From the NCBI RefSeq assembly GCF_000426465.1, contig NZ_AUFK01000013.1, positions 124,001 to 188,000 on the forward strand: 64,000 bases of DNA, written 5' to 3'. The position numbers and the translations under genes were made by a program. A model generated the notes under the pieces. It was not told where the DNA came from, ran no database searches, and worked only from the letters and a program-made list of their open reading frames with translations. Each line of letters starts with the position of its first letter. Within the stretch, counting starts at the first letter, position 1. Positions 63,340 through 64,000 of the stretch are shown one piece after another. The DNA is from Epilithonimonas caeni DSM 17710. Its GTDB lineage: Bacteria; Bacteroidota; Bacteroidia; Flavobacteriales; Weeksellaceae.

Positions 63340-64000
63340 CTATTTGTTAATTGCTGCAACTCCTGGAAGTTCTAATCCTTCCAAACTTTCCAACATTGCT
63401 CCACCTCCTGTTGAAACATAACTCACTTTATCAGAATAACCGAATTGCTTCACGAAAGCTACACTGTCTCCTCCACCAACTAGTGAGAAAGCTCCCAATT
63501 TTGTAGCCTCTGCAATACTGTCGCCTAAAGCTTTAGTTCCAGCAGCAAAATTTGACATTTCAAAAACTCCGATCGGACCATTCCACAAAATTGTTCTTGA
63601 ATTTAAAAGAACATCATTGAAAATTTCTCTTGATTTAGGACCAGCATCCAAACCTTGCCAATTTTCAGGTATCTCTCTGATATCAGCAACTTTTCTTTCA
63701 GCTTCATTGTTGAAATCATCGGCAATCACAACATCAGTCGGAAGATAAACCTCAACATTGTGTTCTTTTGCTTTCGCAAGAATTTCGATGGCAAGATTCA
63801 GTTTATCATCTTCAACAATAGACTTTCCTATTTTTCCACCGAGTGCTTTGATGAATGTAAAAGACATTCCGCCACCGATAATCAAGTTATCAATTGCGGG
63901 AAGGATATTCTCTATAATTGTAATTTTTGTGGAAACCTTGGAGCCTCCAAGTATCGCAGTTACAGGTCTTTCGCCTGATTTAAGAACTTTATCAATAGCT
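63340..64000 (-). CDS. pgk: Phosphoglycerate kinase, C-terminal part (runs off window)
   Basis: About 220 residues of the C-terminal half; the 5' part lies beyond 64000. Reading from the window edge: [58 protein letters not shown], then [60 protein letters not shown] and [16 protein letters not shown]-binding parts of the C-domain are intact. It transfers phosphate from 1,3-bisphosphoglycerate to ADP. A TTG at 63885 is internal, not the start. Confidence 0.96.
   Translation of the reverse strand, partial: AIDKVLKSGERPVTAILGGSKVSTKITIIENILPAIDNLIIGGGMSFTFIKALGGKIGKSIVEDDKLNLAIEILAKAKEHNVEVYLPTDVVIADDFNNEAERKVADIREIPENWQGLDAGPKSREIFNDVLLNSRTILWNGPIGVFEMSNFAAGTKALGDSIAEATKLGAFSLVGGGDSVAFVKQFGYSDKVSYVSTGGGAMLESLEGLELPGVAAINK

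Noticed and set aside
63885-64000. Reading pgk as starting at TTG 63885
   Set aside because: The frame stays open to the window edge and translates into conserved phosphoglycerate kinase sequence, so the gene continues beyond 64000.

Overview
The window reads as chromosomal DNA of a low-GC Bacteroidota in the Weeksellaceae (Chryseobacterium/Epilithonimonas-like). Evidence seen here: a T9SS C-terminal sorting domain, a MurF-Alr fusion, DUF2809, DUF1835 and PlpD-type patatin genes of the flavobacterial kind, SusD-free outer-membrane barrels, TAnnTTTG promoter boxes with weak Shine-Dalgarno sites, and several TTG/GTG starts.

Left part (1-19.6 kb) is mostly housekeeping. It holds thioredoxin and a metallo-beta-lactamase/double-rhodanese sulfur enzyme, a JmjC/cupin protein and mutS, two secreted thioredoxin-fold proteins, an HI0933-type flavoprotein, an acyl-CoA thioesterase with thiL, an M48 lipoprotein protease, an AraC regulator, an Mla-type ABC pair coupled to an outer-membrane barrel, queE-folD, and pgi.

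The 19.8-30.6 kb region is accessory. A five-gene leftward cassette encodes a T9SS-sorted beta-propeller-like protein, a 1160-residue YD/RHS-type shell protein, a short tail-fibre-like protein, a 1274-residue RHS protein with a variable C-terminal tip, and a three-helix membrane protein placed where the immunity gene of a polymorphic toxin belongs. It is flanked by the C-terminal scrap of an XRE-type regulator on one side and by an unusual array of eight 11-bp units on the other.

30.8-41.7 kb holds cytochrome bd (cydAB), a small barrel protein, a serine-hydrolase relic split by a 258-bp MITE with target-site duplication, a pirin, the site-2 protease RseP, tRNA-Asn(GTT), and a four-gene operon (lipoprotein, membrane protein, histidine kinase, LuxR-type response regulator).

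41.8-53.7 kb holds a C5 DNA methyltransferase with a convergent candidate endonuclease, a glycosyltransferase, guaC, a nucleosidase, an operon joining a COG1964/Tes-like radical SAM enzyme to a two-helix protein and an Lgt paralogue, then fabG, rsmI and two unknown genes.

53.8-64 kb holds tdk, a ParE-type toxin-antitoxin pair whose toxin looks 3'-eroded, murF-alr, a patatin/barrel protein, ybeY, mnmG flanked on both sides by perfect parS-type sites (16 bp), a SAM methyltransferase, and the 3' part of pgk running off the window. No transposase gene, rRNA or CRISPR array was seen.
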